64,000 nucleotides of DNA, taken from the NCBI RefSeq assembly GCF_002918555.1, contig NZ_PQMB01000003.1, forward strand, positions 683,318 through 747,317, given 5' to 3'. The DNA is from Citrobacter amalonaticus. GTDB lineage: Bacteria > Pseudomonadota > Gammaproteobacteria > Enterobacterales > Enterobacteriaceae. Position numbers and translations under genes: made by a program. Position 1 is the first letter of the stretch. Each line of letters begins with the position of its first letter. Shown here in pieces: positions 1 to 8,383 of the stretch. The notes beneath the pieces were generated by a model. That model worked only from the letters and a program-made list of their open reading frames with translations. It was not told where the DNA came from and ran no database searches.

Positions 1-786
1 GCCGTCTATCGACCGGACCATTTGCAGCAGGGACAATTCGAACTGCCGGAAACCTGGCAGGACTTACTCACCCTCGCCCGGAGCGGAAAAGTCATTTACG
101 CCGGGATCCCCATCAACCTGTTGATGGACTTCCTGATGCTTTGCGCCACTCGCGGCGGCACCTGGTTTGACGAAGAGAGTATTGCCAGCCGCGACACCGG
201 CATCGAAGCGCTTGAGGCGCTGCGTGAGCTAGCCAGCCTTTGTTCTAAAGAGATATTTGACTACGATCCTATCGCCGTTCATGAACAGCTTTCGACTCGC
301 AATGAATGGAGCTACTGTCCCTACGCCTACGGCTATTCAAACTATTCTCGCGCCGGTTACGCCCGCTATCTGCTGAAGGCGACCGATGTTGTCTCATGGC
401 ACGGCGAGCCGCTGAAAACCGTCCTTGGCGGTACCGGGCTGGCGATATCCGCAAAATGCCAGCATAAGGATGTCGCCCTCGCCTACGCCAGCTATACCGC
501 TTCGGCGGAAGTACAAAAAACGCTCTTCTTTGAAAACGGCGGGCAACCGGGCCATCGCGGGGCCTGGCTTGATGAAGAGGTGAATCGCCGTAGCCTCAGT
601 TTCTTTACCGACACCCTGGCCACGCTCGATCGCTCGGCTAAGCGCCCGCGCTATAGCGGTTTTTTAAACTTTCAGGATCGTGCCGGCGATCTGGTGCGGG
701 AATACGTGATGAATGGTGGAGACAGTAGTACTGTTTTCGCCGCCATGAACGCGCTTTATCAAAAATCACGCGGCTTAATGGAGTAA
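1..786 (+). CDS. ABC transporter solute-binding protein (family 1), C-terminal part, 5' truncated by window edge
   Basis: The reading frame is open from base 1, so the gene begins left of the window; about 261 residues are visible. The pattern fits the C-terminal lobe of a family 1 extracellular solute-binding protein: a tryptophan-rich early segment (PETWQDLL), a late VLGGTGLAIS strand-turn and a conserved tail with alternating helices ending near an AMNALYQ helix. Such proteins capture a sugar or similar solute in the periplasm for an ABC importer. The signal peptide and permease genes are not visible. It ends 2 nt before a CoA-transferase gene, so it is probably in the same operon; that pairing is unusual. 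The ligand cannot be told from sequence. Confidence 0.75.
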   Translation, partial: AVYRPDHLQQGQFELPETWQDLLTLARSGKVIYAGIPINLLMDFLMLCATRGGTWFDEESIASRDTGIEALEALRELASLCSKEIFDYDPIAVHEQLSTRNEWSYCPYAYGYSNYSRAGYARYLLKATDVVSWHGEPLKTVLGGTGLAISAKCQHKDVALAYASYTASAEVQKTLFFENGGQPGHRGAWLDEEVNRRSLSFFTDTLATLDRSAKRPRYSGFLNFQDRAGDLVREYVMNGGDSSTVFAAMNALYQKSRGLME

Positions 787-788
787 CT

Positions 789-1943
789 ATGCTTCCTTTA
801 ACAGGTTTAGTGGTACTGGATTTCAGCCAGTTTCTGGCCGGGCCTTCCGCTGCGCTGCGCCTGGCGGATATGGGGGCCAGGGTCATAAAAGTGGAACGTC
901 CCCACAGCGGGGACGCCAGCAGAAACCTGAGCCTTAACAATCAATGGGTCAATAACGATAGCCTGCTTTTTCATACCATCAATCGCGGTAAAGAGAGCTT
1001 TACCGCGAATCTGAAGGAGCCCCGGGAGCTGGCTCAAGTGAAACAACTGATCGCGCAGGCCGATATTCTTATCGAAAATTTTCGCCCCGGTGTCATGGAC
1101 AAAATCGGCCTCGGCTACGAAGACGCCAGACAAATTAATCCACGGCTAATCTACGCTTCAGTCACCGGCTACGGCACTGAGGGGCCATGGGCTAAAAAAC
1201 CCGGTCAGGATCTGCTGGTGCAAGCCATGTCCGGCCTCACGTGGCTCAACGGCAACGGTGACCAGCCGCCAACGCCGTTCGCGTTATCGGTTGCCGATTC
1301 GCTTGCCGGCGCGCATCTGGTCGAGGGGATCCTCGCCTGCCTGATTCGCCGCGCTAAGACCCGGCTCGGTGGACGAGTTGAAGTCAGCCTGATGGAGTCG
1401 CTGCTCAGTATGCAGTTTGAAGTGCTGACCACCTGGCTTAACGATGGACATCAGGCACCCTGCCGCAGCGCGCAGAACAACGCTCATGCTTATCTTGCTG
1501 CGCCTTACGGAATTTATGCCACCCAAAAAGGCTATATCGCACTCGCCATGGGCTCGGTGGTCGAACTGGGCAAAATTCTGCAATCGGCGGCCCTTGCCGA
1601 ATATAGCGAACCTGCCGAATGGTTCAGCCACCGCGATGAGATTAAGCAGGTGATTGCCGGGATTCTGGCCAGCGAAACCGCCAGCTTTTGGCTGGCACGC
1701 CTTGAAGAAGCCGGGTACTGGTGCGCCGAAGTGAACGACTGGGCAACCCTGACGGCGAGCGAGGGATTTCGCGCGCTGGATATGACTCACGATGTTCAAC
1801 TTGAAGATGATAAAACGATTGTTATGCTGAAATCGCCGCTGCGCTTCAACGGCACGCGTACCGCCACCTCCCGCCCCGCGCCGATTTTAGGAGCGGATAC
1901 GACGCGGATCCGGGCCGATTTCAACTTACCGGAGGCTGATTGA
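789..1943 (+). CDS. CaiB/BaiF (class III) CoA-transferase, first of a tandem pair
   Basis: A 384-residue member of the class III CoA-transferase family (CaiB, BaiF, formyl-CoA transferase Frc). These enzymes move CoA between carboxylic acids via an aspartyl-CoA intermediate. Visible family features are the N-terminal LDFSQFLAGPSAALRLADMGA segment, the ENFRPGVM strand (residues 96-103) and an Asp at position 170 in ADSLAG, where Frc has its Asp169 nucleophile. The ATG follows a GGAG 5 nt upstream. The gene is tightly coupled to the solute-binding protein before it and to its paralogue after it. The acid substrate is unknown; proximity to a transporter suggests an imported carboxylate or a catabolite of it. 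Confidence 0.88.
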   Translation: MLPLTGLVVLDFSQFLAGPSAALRLADMGARVIKVERPHSGDASRNLSLNNQWVNNDSLLFHTINRGKESFTANLKEPRELAQVKQLIAQADILIENFRPGVMDKIGLGYEDARQINPRLIYASVTGYGTEGPWAKKPGQDLLVQAMSGLTWLNGNGDQPPTPFALSVADSLAGAHLVEGILACLIRRAKTRLGGRVEVSLMESLLSMQFEVLTTWLNDGHQAPCRSAQNNAHAYLAAPYGIYATQKGYIALAMGSVVELGKILQSAALAEYSEPAEWFSHRDEIKQVIAGILASETASFWLARLEEAGYWCAEVNDWATLTASEGFRALDMTHDVQLEDDKTIVMLKSPLRFNGTRTATSRPAPILGADTTRIRADFNLPEAD

Positions 1944-3064
1944 TGACCCCCCTGACAGGCATTAATGTACTGGACTTCAGCCAGTTTCTTTCTGGCCCAT
2001 CCGCGGCGCTTCGCCTCGCCGACTTAGGCGCCAGCGTAATCAAAATTGAAAATCCGGACGGCGGCGATATCTGTCGTAAGCTCTATATCTCCGAGCTGCA
2101 AATTGATGGCGACAGTTCACTGTTTCATGCCATTAACCGCAATAAAAAAAGCATCACCGTCAATCTCAAAGATGAGGAGCAAAAAAACGCTCTGCGTCCG
2201 CTGATCGAGCAGGCGGATGTGGTTATCTTTAATTACCGCCCGGGCGTCTCAAAACGCCTTGGCCTGGACTATGCGTCGCTGCGGGAAATAAATCCTGGTC
2301 TGGTTTACGGTGAAATTTCCGGCTACGGCGAAAGCGGCCCCTGGGTTTCCCGTCCAGGCCAGGACTTACTGGTACAGGCGCTCTCTGGTCTAAGCTGGCT
2401 CAACGGCAATCAGGAGCAGCCGCCGCTTCCCTTTGGGCTTTCCGTCTGCGATATTTTCGCCGGGGAGTATCTGGTCCAGGGGTTGATGGCCGGGCTGGTA
2501 CAACGCGCCAGCAGCGGAAGCGGATGCCTGGTCCAGGTCAGCCTGCTGGACAGCATCCTCGACCTGCAGTTTGAAGTCTTAACCACCTGGCTGAACGATG
2601 GTCAACAGCCGCCGCGCAGGAGCGCGGTGAATAACGCCAACGCCTATATTTCCGCACCGTACGGTATTTATCCCACCGCCGATGGCTTTATTGCGCTGGC
2701 GATGACGCCGATTCCCCGCCTTGGAAATCTGCTTGCATGCCCCGGGCTGCTCGAATTTATCGAGCCTCAGGAGTGGTTTAGTCGTAGGGATGAGATCAAA
2801 CGGATCCTGCTGGAGCATTTGCGGCAAAAGAAAAGCGCGGAGTGGTTGAGCATTCTGGAAGCGGAGGACATCTGGTGCGCACAGGTGATGGACTGGCAAC
2901 AGCTCATTGCCAGCGAAGGTTTTCAGTCACTGAATATGCTCCAGGAAGTTCGCTTAAAAAGCGGAAAAACCCTGCAAACTACCCGCTGTCCGATAAAAAT
3001 TGACGGTGAGATCTTCACCTGCGCCGTCGGAGCTCCGCCGCTCGGCGCGCATAATCAGAGATAA
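1943..3064 (+). CDS. CaiB/BaiF (class III) CoA-transferase, second of a tandem pair
   Basis: A 373-residue paralogue of the preceding gene; the two align almost without gaps through the first 170 residues (both have LDFSQFL, GPSAALRLAD, PGQDLLVQA, WLNGN). The Asp nucleophile position is kept at residue 170 (CDIFAG). I chose the ATG at 1943, which overlaps the upstream stop as TGATG and has GGAGG 7 nt upstream; an in-frame TTG at 1940 is less likely. Overlapping translation suggests equimolar production. Class III enzymes are normally interlocked homodimers, so two adjacent similar genes raise the possibility of a heterodimer, or of two enzymes with different acid specificity. Product and substrate are unassigned. 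Confidence 0.88.
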   Translation: MTPLTGINVLDFSQFLSGPSAALRLADLGASVIKIENPDGGDICRKLYISELQIDGDSSLFHAINRNKKSITVNLKDEEQKNALRPLIEQADVVIFNYRPGVSKRLGLDYASLREINPGLVYGEISGYGESGPWVSRPGQDLLVQALSGLSWLNGNQEQPPLPFGLSVCDIFAGEYLVQGLMAGLVQRASSGSGCLVQVSLLDSILDLQFEVLTTWLNDGQQPPRRSAVNNANAYISAPYGIYPTADGFIALAMTPIPRLGNLLACPGLLEFIEPQEWFSRRDEIKRILLEHLRQKKSAEWLSILEAEDIWCAQVMDWQQLIASEGFQSLNMLQEVRLKSGKTLQTTRCPIKIDGEIFTCAVGAPPLGAHNQR

Positions 3065-3177
3065 GTGCACGCCTCTGCGCTCTTTACCCGAGCTACAGGA
3101 CCGCAAACGGCTGAATAGCTATAGCCCGGACAGATGCACAGCATCGCCTCTGAAAGGATTGCACAACACCAGACGGA

Positions 3178-3198
3178 TGACCGGGGTATTCCCGGTCA
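3178..3198. terminator. Hairpin between convergent CoA-transferase and IclR genes
   Basis: Inverted repeat TGACCGGG/CCCGGTCA with a 5-nt loop, lying between the stop codons of the plus-strand CoA-transferase and the minus-strand IclR gene. No clear T-run follows on either strand, so termination efficiency is uncertain. Confidence 0.45.
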
Positions 3199-3204
3199 CT
3201 CTGG

Positions 3205-3942
3205 CTATTGCACCAAAACCCGGCACTCTTTCATCACCGCCAGCACATCGTTAATCGCGAGCGACTCCCACTCCCAGGCAAGAACGGTTACGCTAAATGC
3301 CGCTACCATTTTTCCCGCTGAAGAAAAAATGGGCAACGCAATACAAGCTGCCCGCTCATTGGCCTCTCGTTGCTCAATCGCGTATCCCTGCTGACGCACC
3401 TCGCGCAATTCGGCCAGCAACATCGGCAGCGTACTAATAGAGTCCACCGTCATTTTTTCCAGAGGCATTTCGCCATACAGTTGCCTGATATCCTCGTCGC
3501 TGTATTGGCTAAGCAGCACTTTCCCGACGGCGGTACAATGCGCCGGCAGATGATTACCGATATGCCGCATCAGCGAAAGGTCTTCCTGGGTGAGCGTTTT
3601 TGCCAGGTAAACCACCTGCTTGCCGTCCAAAATCGCCGCGTGGCTAGTTTTACCCAACCGCTTACTCAGAAATGCTGTCAGCAGCCGTAGATCACGAACC
3701 AGATCGGTGCTCTCAATACAGTTAGCGGCAATTTTTATCAGCGCCAGACCCGCGTGATACAGGCGCGTATCCGGCATATACAGCAAATAGTCGTTATCAA
3801 GAAACTCCTGAATCAAACTGTGAGCGGAGCTTCTGGGGATATCGAGGCTGGTTTGCAGATCGGTGAAGCTTAGCCCCTCGCGATGGCTGGCAATCAGCTC
3901 CAGCAGGCGGAAAGCTCTCTCCGCAGATTTCACTCTGGCCAT
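3205..3942 (-). CDS. IclR-family transcriptional regulator
   Basis: A 245-residue IclR-type protein. The N-terminal winged helix covers about residues 3-62 (LELIASHREGLSFTDLQTSL, then IPRSSAHSLIQEF as recognition helix). The C-terminal ligand-binding domain contains the typical HLPAHCTAVGKVLLS segment and the AIEQREANERAACIALPIF strand. IclR proteins sense small carboxylates or aromatic acids and repress or activate nearby catabolic genes. The start codon lies 1 nt after the stop of the upstream GntR gene on the same strand, so the two regulators are co-transcribed and probably translationally coupled. It converges with the CoA-transferase pair, its likely target. Confidence 0.9.
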   Translation of the reverse strand: MARVKSAERAFRLLELIASHREGLSFTDLQTSLDIPRSSAHSLIQEFLDNDYLLYMPDTRLYHAGLALIKIAANCIESTDLVRDLRLLTAFLSKRLGKTSHAAILDGKQVVYLAKTLTQEDLSLMRHIGNHLPAHCTAVGKVLLSQYSDEDIRQLYGEMPLEKMTVDSISTLPMLLAELREVRQQGYAIEQREANERAACIALPIFSSAGKMVAAFSVTVLAWEWESLAINDVLAVMKECRVLVQ

Positions 3943-3943
3943 A

Positions 3944-4672
3944 TTATTTGTCTGTATTATCCGCGATACTATCGTAAAATTTGCGCGAAGAATTGTAGAA
4001 AGACTTCAGATTTTTTCGCAGCTGGACCTTATCCCGCTGGATAAAAGCCTCATGAATACTCAGCCTTAGCTTAAAGCTGTGCGCCATCGCGCCATCGGCG
4101 TTTAGCAATTTGCGCGAGAAGTCCTTACGCAGCATCACGATGGTCTGCATCAGCTTGTCATAAATCTGGTTGCCGCACAGACGCCCCATTAGCAGATCGT
4201 ATTCATCAAGCAGCTGGTGGTAGGCTTCCGGTTGGCCATCCCGGCTAATCAGCTCTGCCATCTGGTCGATTAATGCCTGAAAACGGATACGATCGTCGTG
4301 GTTCACCACGCTAACCGCGGTGAGGTAGACCTCTTCTTCTATGAGTTTCCTTGCCGCATATATTTCATCGAGGTTGTGAATCTCTTTATGGAAGATCCAG
4401 GTCATCGTCTCTTCAGGGAGCTGCGGCTTGTTTTCGCAGACATAGCTGCCATCACCGGGTTTTATTTCTATAAGCCCAATCAGAGATAACGCGCGTAGCG
4501 CTTCACGCACGCGACTGCGGGTGACCTTAAACATTTCCCCCATTGCTCGCTCGTTAGGCAGCCGCTGACCGGGCTTGAGCTTTCCAGAGGTAATCTGCGA
4601 GGCGATCTGATCCATAATCTGTTCGGTAAGTGTAGTTTTTTTCAGTGCTGTCACATCCATGGCATTTCCCAT
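3944..4672 (-). CDS. GntR-family regulator, FadR/FCD subfamily
   Basis: A 242-residue regulator with an N-terminal GntR winged helix (about residues 15-80: LTEQIMDQI, KLKPGQRLPNERAMGE, TRSRVREALRALSLIGLIE) and an all-helical FCD-type effector domain. This subfamily usually binds organic acids or acid sugars through a metal in the FCD domain. An in-frame ATG 12 nt downstream (4660) is an alternative start. It heads a two-gene regulator operon with the IclR gene. Its operator is not evident; the gene-free DNA upstream (4673-5484) contains no convincing long palindrome except at 4807-4823. Confidence 0.88.
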   Translation of the reverse strand: MGNAMDVTALKKTTLTEQIMDQIASQITSGKLKPGQRLPNERAMGEMFKVTRSRVREALRALSLIGLIEIKPGDGSYVCENKPQLPEETMTWIFHKEIHNLDEIYAARKLIEEEVYLTAVSVVNHDDRIRFQALIDQMAELISRDGQPEAYHQLLDEYDLLMGRLCGNQIYDKLMQTIVMLRKDFSRKLLNADGAMAHSFKLRLSIHEAFIQRDKVQLRKNLKSFYNSSRKFYDSIADNTDK

Positions 4673-5484
4673 ACGCGGACAAAGTTCATATCCTTGAATT
4701 TACGGTAGACTTGTCCCTTGTGCAACCACTTGATGTTCATCATTCCTTCACACACAACCATCATGTATCTGACGTAATGAAACTAATTAATCACTGTGGC
4801 ATGAAGTCAGACTCAGAGTCTGATAGCTTTGAATCCCTGATAGCCGGGCAGGAAGTGTCAGGAAAGGAATAGTGGAGAATCTGAGCCAGCTCGTCTTCTG
4901 TCATACCTGTCATTTTCATGACAGTGTTGCGGTCAATGCCATTCAATCCGGTAACGTTCGTAACGTGTGGGTGCTCCCCTGCGCTCAGCCCCCTCACCCT
5001 GGAATGCACGTGTTAGCGTAATACGGCTCTGGTTATGGCTGCCCGGGTTACCAGCCTGCCGATCGGCGAAACGGAAATCTGCGCCACATCGCCGCGTTCT
5101 CCTGCAAATCTTATACTTTTTCCTGATGGACGATGACAGGTCCCCGGCTTAGCTTGATTCGCTGGATATACCTCGCGCTACCGAAGGAGACTATTCCCAC
5201 TTGCCGCTACCCATTTGCAGCAATGATATGGTCACCAACGAAACAAGTATCACCCTGAGCTGATGTCGGTCGTTACCGATACACTTGAAAACTGACCGGT
5301 CGCAAACGTATTGGTATATGGTAAAACGGTTATGATATCGCGTTTAGCCGACGGGTTAGCGCATGGTTCAATCTTGCTTTATCCTGGTACACATTTACGA
5401 CATTTAACCATGCAGCAGGACATTAATCCGTTATTTCCAATTAAGGATAGGATGTCGCTTTAAAGATTCAACGTTGCTCGACGG
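4673..5484. other. Gene-free interval between two regulator genes
   Basis: About 810 bases without a convincing gene. The longest frame is 72 codons (4791-5009, minus); it matches no family I recognise and has no good ribosome site. A 17-bp perfect palindrome, TCAGACTC-A-GAGTCTGA, lies at 4807-4823. The disordered composition suggests decayed DNA, possibly remnants of a mobile element, but I could not identify one. Confidence 0.4.
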
Positions 5485-6186
5485 CTAATCGATTAACGCG
5501 TCGATGGCATTTTCAAAATGATCGGCCATAGCCTGTACGGCGCGTTCAGGTTCTCTGGCGCATACGGCATCGCAAATACGCTGATGCAGCGCGATTATCT
5601 TAATTTCATACTCTTTTTCTTTCTTACTCTGTGCAACCAAACCGGCGCGCATCGAGGTCATTAGCTGTTCATGCAGCGACTGAAGTAAAATAGAAAGCAG
5701 TGTATTACCCGACGCGCGGGAAAGAATAAAATGGAATTGCAAATCGTGGCTAATAAAATCGTCAACCTCCTTAAAGTTTTCCTTTATTAGCCGCATTTCT
5801 TCCCTGAGTTTTTCAAAATCCTCTTCTTTGCCGTTAATTGCCGCCAGATGTACACACCCCATTTCAAGATGACGCCTGACTGCGAGTATATCCTTGTGGG
5901 TGACCTGCTCTGTAATGACCGCAAAATTGATAATAAGCTGCAGAACATTGGTGTCGATTTTTTTTATGGTCGGCAATTTACCGCTCTGAATCTCTAATAT
6001 TCCCAAAGCGGCTAAAGAACGATAGGCTTCCCTTACCACGCCCCGACTGACTCCCAGATCCTGGATCAGTTGCATCTCGCTGGGTACCGCCATTCCTGCA
6101 ACCAACTTTTCCTTCATAATCAGTTGCAGGATGTAGTTCTTAACCTGCGAAGATAATGTGTCTTGCCTAAGTAATGTTTTTTTCAT
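5485..6186 (-). CDS. GntR-family regulator, FadR/FCD subfamily, divergent from block B
   Basis: A 233-residue regulator with a GntR winged helix in residues 10-80 (SSQVKNYILQLI, VAGMAVPSEMQLIQDLGVSR, VVREAYRSLAALGIL) followed by a helical FCD domain. It is divergent from the RraA-like gene at 6775, and the 588 bp between them hold a 49-bp palindrome and a CRP-like site. Divergent FCD regulators commonly repress the adjacent sugar-acid operon and release on binding a pathway intermediate; that role is inferred. The ribosome site before the ATG is weak. Confidence 0.88.
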   Translation of the reverse strand: MKKTLLRQDTLSSQVKNYILQLIMKEKLVAGMAVPSEMQLIQDLGVSRGVVREAYRSLAALGILEIQSGKLPTIKKIDTNVLQLIINFAVITEQVTHKDILAVRRHLEMGCVHLAAINGKEEDFEKLREEMRLIKENFKEVDDFISHDLQFHFILSRASGNTLLSILLQSLHEQLMTSMRAGLVAQSKKEKEYEIKIIALHQRICDAVCAREPERAVQAMADHFENAIDALID

Positions 6187-6586
6187 CCCTACTGTATTCC
6201 GTCGTTATTAAGAACCTGTCTCAGTACGGATTTACTCTCATTTCAGATAACGCCTCTGAAACTAAGATGCTATACCGACTGCTCATTTTCAGGGAGTTAC
6301 CCTTACTAACCGACCTCCACCGGGGGGCGAGCACCGGTCATGTTGCTTTGCCACATGCCATCCCCAGCCCGTCACAACCTCCGCCTGCGCCAGGGCTCAT
6401 CTTATTGCTTATTTTCCCACAAAAAAAGTAAAAACGAATCCGCCGATTCCGCCTGAATTCGAGCAATACCGGGCAAAATTTACATCACGACGATCTCCGC
6501 GCTCTGCCATACCGACACTAATCTCGTCGGCAATAATCGCTGTTGATGCCGACATGAAAGGGACGAGCACCTCATTGGTTTAAAAT

Positions 6587-6602
6587 CATGATCATTATCA
6601 CA
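6587..6602 (+). promoter_or_regulatory. CRP-like site
   Basis: CATGA-TCATTA-TCACA: the right half matches the CRP consensus TCACA fully, the left half matches at three of five positions, with the correct 6-nt spacer. It lies 7 bp from the long palindrome and about 175 bp before the RraA-like gene, consistent with catabolite control. Confidence 0.4.
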
Positions 6603-6608
6603 TAACTA

Positions 6609-6657
6609 ACACACTCATCATATACACCTGTCTGACAGGTGTATATGATGAGTGTGT
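6609..6657. promoter_or_regulatory. 49-bp near-perfect palindrome, candidate operator of the divergent GntR regulator
   Basis: Two 24-base arms are exact reverse complements around one central T. The core reads ACACCTGTC-T-GACAGGTGT, which has the TGTC/GACA half-site character of FadR-subfamily operators; the outer arms extend through TATATGATGAGTGTGT. There is no T-run, so it is not a standard terminator. The exactness over 49 bp is far beyond what one regulator dimer needs. Confidence 0.6.
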
Positions 6658-6774
6658 GTAACGCGTTTAGATGTTTTTATGAATCGCCGAACACAATAAC
6701 GGGCCTCTCACGTAGTCATTGATTTCGTAAGTATATTGATTTCATTCAAATAAATGATGAGATAGGGATAAAGT

Positions 6775-7461
6775 ATGTGGGAAAATGACAAAGAGCTTTT
6801 TCACTTAATGCGAACAAATCTATTCCCCGCAGCTGTGGGGGATATTCTTGATACGCTGGGGTATTTACACCAGTTTATTGCGCCTGTGGTTAAGCCCATT
6901 CGTTCAAATATGGTGGTGGTTGGCCGGGCAATGCCGGTATTAGAGGCCGATGTATTTGAACTTCATTCCAGTTCGAATAAAAGCGACATAGGGGAAAAAC
7001 CCTTTGGTATTATGTTTGAAGCACTGGATTCCTTACAGGAAAATGAAGTTTATATCACGACGGGATGCTCTCTGCGTTACGCGCTCTGGGGCGGACTTAT
7101 GTCGGCCCGCGCCATTAAACTAAAAGCGGCAGGTGCCGTACTGGATGGTTTTTCTCGTGATACGTCAGAAATTTATGCCCTGGATTTTCCGGTATTTTCC
7201 CATGGAACTTACGCCCAGGACCAGGGGCCGCGGGGAAAAGTTATCGATTATCGCGTGCCGATTGAATTCAGCGGGGTGCGCGTCAATCCCGGTGACATCG
7301 TCTTCGGCGATCGCGACGGCGTTTTAATTATACCGCAAGCGCTGGAGACGGAGGTTATCAGTAAAGCGTTGGAAAAAGTATCGACGGAAAACCAAGTCCG
7401 AAAAGCGATAGCCAAAGGTATGAGTACGGTAGAAGCTTTTGAAAAATTCGGCGTGATGTAA
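6775..7461 (+). CDS. RraA-family protein, HMG/CHA-type aldolase-like
   Basis: A 228-residue RraA/class II pyruvate aldolase family protein. It has the family motif DGFSRDTSEI around residues 124-133, including the Arg-Asp pair used by 4-hydroxy-4-methyl-2-oxoglutarate aldolase, and GDIVFGDRDGVLIIP near residue 180. Retention of Arg-Asp favours an aldolase or decarboxylase over an RNase E inhibitor. In this operon an enzyme cleaving a 2-keto-3-deoxy acid into pyruvate and an aldehyde would complete the pathway; that is inference. It is the first gene of block B, with AGGGA 9 nt before the ATG, and the next gene follows after 43 nt. Confidence 0.82.
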   Translation: MWENDKELFHLMRTNLFPAAVGDILDTLGYLHQFIAPVVKPIRSNMVVVGRAMPVLEADVFELHSSSNKSDIGEKPFGIMFEALDSLQENEVYITTGCSLRYALWGGLMSARAIKLKAAGAVLDGFSRDTSEIYALDFPVFSHGTYAQDQGPRGKVIDYRVPIEFSGVRVNPGDIVFGDRDGVLIIPQALETEVISKALEKVSTENQVRKAIAKGMSTVEAFEKFGVM

Positions 7462-7504
7462 GCATTCTGTCAAAGCGGTAATAAATGATTTTTGGGGAAA
7501 CAGT

Positions 7505-8269
7505 ATGTCAGACACAAGCATATTTTCTTTAACGAATAAAAAAGCCTTAATTACCGGTGCCGGCAGCGGTTTGGGTTATGCGATGGCAAAATGCATGATC
7601 ACCAGCGGCGCACAGGTGATCATTGCCGACATGAACGCCGATGCCGCCAAAAAAGCGGCCGACGATTTAGGGCCGAACGCTTCATGGACGCAGTTTAACG
7701 TCGCTGATACCGATGAGACGGAACGCTGGGTCGGCGATTTACTGCAACAACATAAGCACATCGACATTCTGGTGAATAATGCGGGCAATCACTGTAAGAA
7801 GCCTATCGAAGAGATGAGCGTTAAAGAGTTCGAATCGGTGCTGGATGTGCACGTCGTCGGCGCTTTCGCTCTCACTCGCGCGCTGGTGCCGCATATGAAA
7901 CAGCTCGGCAATGCTTCGGTGTTGTTTACCGCCTCCATGACCTCGTTCCTCGGCCAGCCTTATGTCACCGGCTATGCGGCGGCAAAATCCGCCTATCTGG
8001 GATTGATCCACGGCCTGGCGACGGAGTTATCCGGCGCCGGCATCCGCGTGAACGGCATCGCCCCCGGCTGGATCGATACGCCTATGTTGCGTAAGGCCAT
8101 TGAGGGCGACGATGAACGTAAAAACAAGATCCTCGGCCGTACGCCGATGAAAAAATTCGGTAAGCCGGAAGATATCGGCTGGGCGGCGACGTATTTTGCG
8201 TCCGACGCCGCGGGATTCGTCAGCGGCCATGTACTGATTGTCGATGGCGGCGCGCTCATCGGTTTTTGA
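7505..8269 (+). CDS. SDR-family NAD(P)-dependent oxidoreductase
   Basis: A 254-residue classical short-chain dehydrogenase. Cofactor motif TGAGSGLG is at 17-24, Asp42 after the second strand points to NAD(H), NNAG is at 91-94, and the catalytic Ser144, Tyr157 and Lys161 are all present; the C-terminus ends with the usual VDGGALIGF. Close relatives act on sugars and sugar acids (gluconate 5-dehydrogenase-like). Between an isomerase and an acid-sugar dehydratase it could serve as a ketouronate reductase, replacing the unrelated UxaB/UxuB. The ATG has GGGGA 6 nt upstream. Confidence 0.88.
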   Translation: MSDTSIFSLTNKKALITGAGSGLGYAMAKCMITSGAQVIIADMNADAAKKAADDLGPNASWTQFNVADTDETERWVGDLLQQHKHIDILVNNAGNHCKKPIEEMSVKEFESVLDVHVVGAFALTRALVPHMKQLGNASVLFTASMTSFLGQPYVTGYAAAKSAYLGLIHGLATELSGAGIRVNGIAPGWIDTPMLRKAIEGDDERKNKILGRTPMKKFGKPEDIGWAATYFASDAAGFVSGHVLIVDGGALIGF

Positions 8270-8383
8270 AAACAGGGCAATTCTCGCCATCAGGCACGGA
8301 GGTCGATGTTATTAAGGGAGGGATGCCAACCGTTATGTCTTTAACAGTGCAGATCCCTGGCAGCTATTAAACCGGAAGCGACT

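Larger units (their letters stand above)
6187..6774. other. Intergenic control region between GntR regulator and RraA-like gene
   Basis: About 590 bases with no convincing gene (an 85-codon plus-strand frame at 6174-6431 has random composition). The right half holds a CRP-like site (6587-6602) and a long palindrome (6609-6657), listed separately. The last 100 bases are AT-rich and presumably contain the promoter and leader of the 6775 gene. Confidence 0.5.

Noticed and set aside
4791..5009. Possible IS1-like transposase remnant
   Set aside because: Only vague similarity in one short stretch; none of the zinc-finger or catalytic motifs could be aligned.
6174..6431. 85-codon plus-strand frame between regulator and RraA-like gene
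   Set aside because: Starts inside the regulator gene on the other strand, proline-rich random composition, no ribosome site.
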